A stretch of DNA of 64,000 nucleotides. Origin: Flavobacteriales bacterium. GTDB taxonomy: Bacteria; Bacteroidota; Bacteroidia; UBA10329. The notes beneath the pieces are model-generated. The model saw only the letters and a program-made list of their open reading frames with translations, made no database searches and was not told the origin of the DNA. The stretch lies in NCBI GenBank assembly GCA_021739695.1, contig JAIPBM010000006.1:1-64000 (forward strand), in the 5' to 3' direction. Shown here piece after piece: positions 60,403 to 64,000 of this stretch (positions within the stretch are counted from its first letter, which is position 1; the number at the start of each line of letters is the position of its first letter). Both the position numbers and the translations under genes were made by a program.

Positions 60403-62217
60403 TTAAATAATTCCTGCAAGCGAAGCTCCCTTCACTCCTAGCCTATCCACTCTTTTTTCAATCGCATCATCTTTTACTAGAAGCGGTGCGTGATGAGGCT
60501 TAATTCGCGCATCGAACACAACCGAACTTCTACATCCCCAATGCTTGTTCTCAGTAAATTCTTCCACTCCATGAATATCGTGGGATGGATTGCTACGCGT
60601 GAAGGTGACCCAAAGAAAATTATTCAGGTTTCGCGCAACGAATTCACTGTCATCAACAACTGTTATCAGCGGAAATCCTTTCAGTTTCTCAGTTTGGTGC
60701 GAAAGGCTTGAGGTGAGTTTTTGCATGTCTGTTCCATCGGCATACTTTGACGCTTGCACGGCTAAAACTCCTGAAAAAACAACTTTAGGCAGACTGAATC
60801 CATCTGGCAACTGAAGTTCAAAGAGTTCAGAAGACAATTCTCGTTTCTTGGCTCCGACTGCCGCTACGATTAGTTTAGAACCACCATTTAGGTCGGTTCC
60901 ACTATAATCCAAGGTGTCTATGGTTGTTTTGGTCTGAAAATGAAGATCGCGAGTTGAATCGAATCGCTCAAGAAGATATTGCAAAAATGCTTGTTCATCC
61001 TTCGCTTTTGGCGTGGAATCGGTCTGCTTTGCGATAATGAAAAGGAACTTTGCAAGCGACATTTGATTGAACCCAAGTATCGCATTTGCTGTGGTTAACA
61101 ACTCCTGCGGTCGCTCCACTTCCATGTATGGCGTATATCGTTCGCTACCAACCGCTAGCAAAAGTGGATGAACACCTGCTGCATCTACTGCATTTACTTC
61201 ATGCAATCCTGGAATGGTCTGTGGTATGATTGAACCAGTTATTTCATGAATCAGCGCTCCGAAACTTGTGTCTTCTTGCGGTGGTCGACCAACAACCGTA
61301 AAAGTCCAGATCCCATTCTTTTTGGCCAGCACTTTTTTCACTCGCATTAATGGAAAATCATGCTGCAAACTATAATATCCCAAATGATCTCCAAAAGGTC
61401 CTTCGGGCTTGTTCTCCATCGGATAAACCTCGCCAAGAATCACAAAATCGGCATCTGATGAGACCGTAAATCCGTTCTGTTTGAAATATCGAAAATTCCT
61501 TCCGCCCAATGCACCTGCAAATGCTACTTCAGGCAATCCTTCAGGCAACGGCATTACTGCCGCAAATGAATGTGACGGTGGTCCTCCTACAAAAACGGCC
61601 ACTTTCAGCGGTTCTCCAGCCTTGTTGCTTTTGGTCTGATGAACTCCAATACCGCGATGTAACTGATAGTGAAGCCCAATTTCTTTGTCTTGCTCGTAAT
61701 CGTTTCCGCCAAGCTGAACGCGATACATTCCTACGTTGGAATTCAAGATTCCGGGTTTGTCCCAATCTTCGGAATAAACCTGTGGCAATGTGACAAATGG
61801 TCCACCATCGTTGGGCCAACATTTGATCTGTGGTAGGTCTGAAATAGCCACCTCTTCAAACTCCTTTTTCCATTGAAATGGAACAGCATCAACTGCTCCA
61901 GAGAGTGCCGAGAAAATCCAAACCGGATTCTTTATGAGCAACGATGGGTCGCCTTTTAGTTGTACCAACCGCTTTACTCTTTCGAGGGAATCTCGAAAAA
62001 TGAAGCGACTACGTTCAACTGATCCGAATAAATTCGAAACCGCACGAAATTTCGAGCCTTTCACGTTCTCGAACAACAGTGCTGGACCATTATTTTCAAA
62101 AACACGAAGATGAATGGCAGCCATCTCCAAATTGGGATCAACTTCCTCTTTGATCCGAACCAAATGACCGTGCTTTTCCAGATCAATTACACACTTCTCT
62201 AACGTGCTGTATCCCAT
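60403..62217 (-). CDS. UbiD-family decarboxylase, menaquinone-type
   Basis: From ATG 62217 the 604-residue protein begins GYSTLEKCVIDLEKHGHLVR and shows UbiD motifs: VFENNGPALLFENVKGSKFR, the prenyl-FMN/metal region GGPPSHSFAAVMPLPEGLPE, the catalytic block EVYPMENKPEGPFGDHLGYY and KKNGIWTFTVVGRPPQEDTS. The length, about 100 residues above E. coli UbiD, fits Bacteroidota proteins annotated as menaquinone biosynthesis decarboxylases. Its role in the menaquinone pathway is inferred, and would supply the quinone used by the NQR complex. An upstream ATG-type start at 62235 would add six residues. No UbiX is adjacent. Confidence 0.9.
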   Translation of the reverse strand: MGYSTLEKCVIDLEKHGHLVRIKEEVDPNLEMAAIHLRVFENNGPALLFENVKGSKFRAVSNLFGSVERSRFIFRDSLERVKRLVQLKGDPSLLIKNPVWIFSALSGAVDAVPFQWKKEFEEVAISDLPQIKCWPNDGGPFVTLPQVYSEDWDKPGILNSNVGMYRVQLGGNDYEQDKEIGLHYQLHRGIGVHQTKSNKAGEPLKVAVFVGGPPSHSFAAVMPLPEGLPEVAFAGALGGRNFRYFKQNGFTVSSDADFVILGEVYPMENKPEGPFGDHLGYYSLQHDFPLMRVKKVLAKKNGIWTFTVVGRPPQEDTSFGALIHEITGSIIPQTIPGLHEVNAVDAAGVHPLLLAVGSERYTPYMEVERPQELLTTANAILGFNQMSLAKFLFIIAKQTDSTPKAKDEQAFLQYLLERFDSTRDLHFQTKTTIDTLDYSGTDLNGGSKLIVAAVGAKKRELSSELFELQLPDGFSLPKVVFSGVLAVQASKYADGTDMQKLTSSLSHQTEKLKGFPLITVVDDSEFVARNLNNFLWVTFTRSNPSHDIHGVEEFTENKHWGCRSSVVFDARIKPHHAPLLVKDDAIEKRVDRLGVKGASLAGII

Positions 62218-62252
62218 GCGTGCTAAAATAACCACTAGCTTGGCGACTTGTT

Positions 62253-62260
62253 TATTTTCG
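62253..62260 (+). promoter_or_regulatory. Candidate -7 box four bases before an ATG
   Basis: TATTTTCG resembles TAnnTTTG with one change and ends four bases before ATG 62265, which would give a leaderless transcript. Confidence 0.3.
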
Positions 62261-62264
62261 CTTG

Positions 62265-64000
<1,736 letters not shown>

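Overview
The window is a chromosomal segment of a Bacteroidota bacterium, most likely an environmental or marine member of the Flavobacteriales (Cryomorphaceae/Crocinitomicaceae-like). The evidence is type IX secretion (T9SS) C-terminal tails on several secreted proteins, a T9SS plug protein, a GldI-type lipoprotein, the Na+-translocating NADH:quinone reductase, a fused E1 alpha/beta 2-oxoacid dehydrogenase, -7 promoter boxes of the TAnnTTTG type, and almost no Shine-Dalgarno sequences. No rRNA, tRNA, CRISPR array or intact transposase was seen. The genus assignment is inference.

Layout. 0-8.4 kb: 2-phosphosulfolactate phosphatase (cut by the window edge), glycine cleavage T protein, a glycosyltransferase, an MCC-type acyl-CoA carboxylase beta subunit, then a run of secreted, TPR and membrane proteins. 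8.5-12 kb: the translation cluster thrS-infC-rpmI-rplT; infC most probably begins at an AUU codon. 12-16 kb: a GT-C-like membrane protein, a Kazal-domain T9SS protein, and a Fur-STAS-purA unit. 16-21.7 kb, mostly minus strand: a GT39-like enzyme, ApbE flavin transferase, lipoproteins, a vanadium haloperoxidase/PAP2-type protein and an NlpC/P60 peptidase. 21.8-28 kb: the nqrABCDEF operon on the minus strand; ApbE is the enzyme family that attaches FMN to NqrB and NqrC.

28-30.8 kb is the only accessory-looking segment. It holds a 42-bp tandem repeat array, a strong terminator, a 24-codon relic of a REP-associated tyrosine transposase (RAYT), and two about 70-bp inverted REP-like elements that tightly frame one T9SS cargo gene. 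The two REP copies differ by a compensatory base pair in a predicted stem.

30.8-44.8 kb: T9SS plug protein, ApaG, a delta-60-repeat T9SS protein, proline catabolism (pruA), an FtsB/DivIC-like protein, M42 peptidase, thioesterase, a 5'-nucleotidase split over two genes, dnaA, LMW protein phosphatase, a tetrapyrrole-methylase-family enzyme, a collagen-like protein and a sterol-desaturase-family enzyme. 44.8-51.6 kb: FKBP isomerases with GldI and an NrnA-like phosphoesterase (minus strand), then a small exported protein, PadR regulator and PspC-domain protein behind a duplicated operator-like palindrome. 51.6-64 kb: fused E1 dehydrogenase, murQ, rlmB, two GT-C membrane proteins, a FIST sensor with a SpoIIE-type phosphatase, a UbiD-family decarboxylase and the 3' end of enolase.

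Genes are tightly packed, with TAATG and ATGA couplings and several convergent pairs sharing a TTAA double stop. Two families of degenerate roughly 7-nt repeats lie upstream of four genes in the sense orientation.
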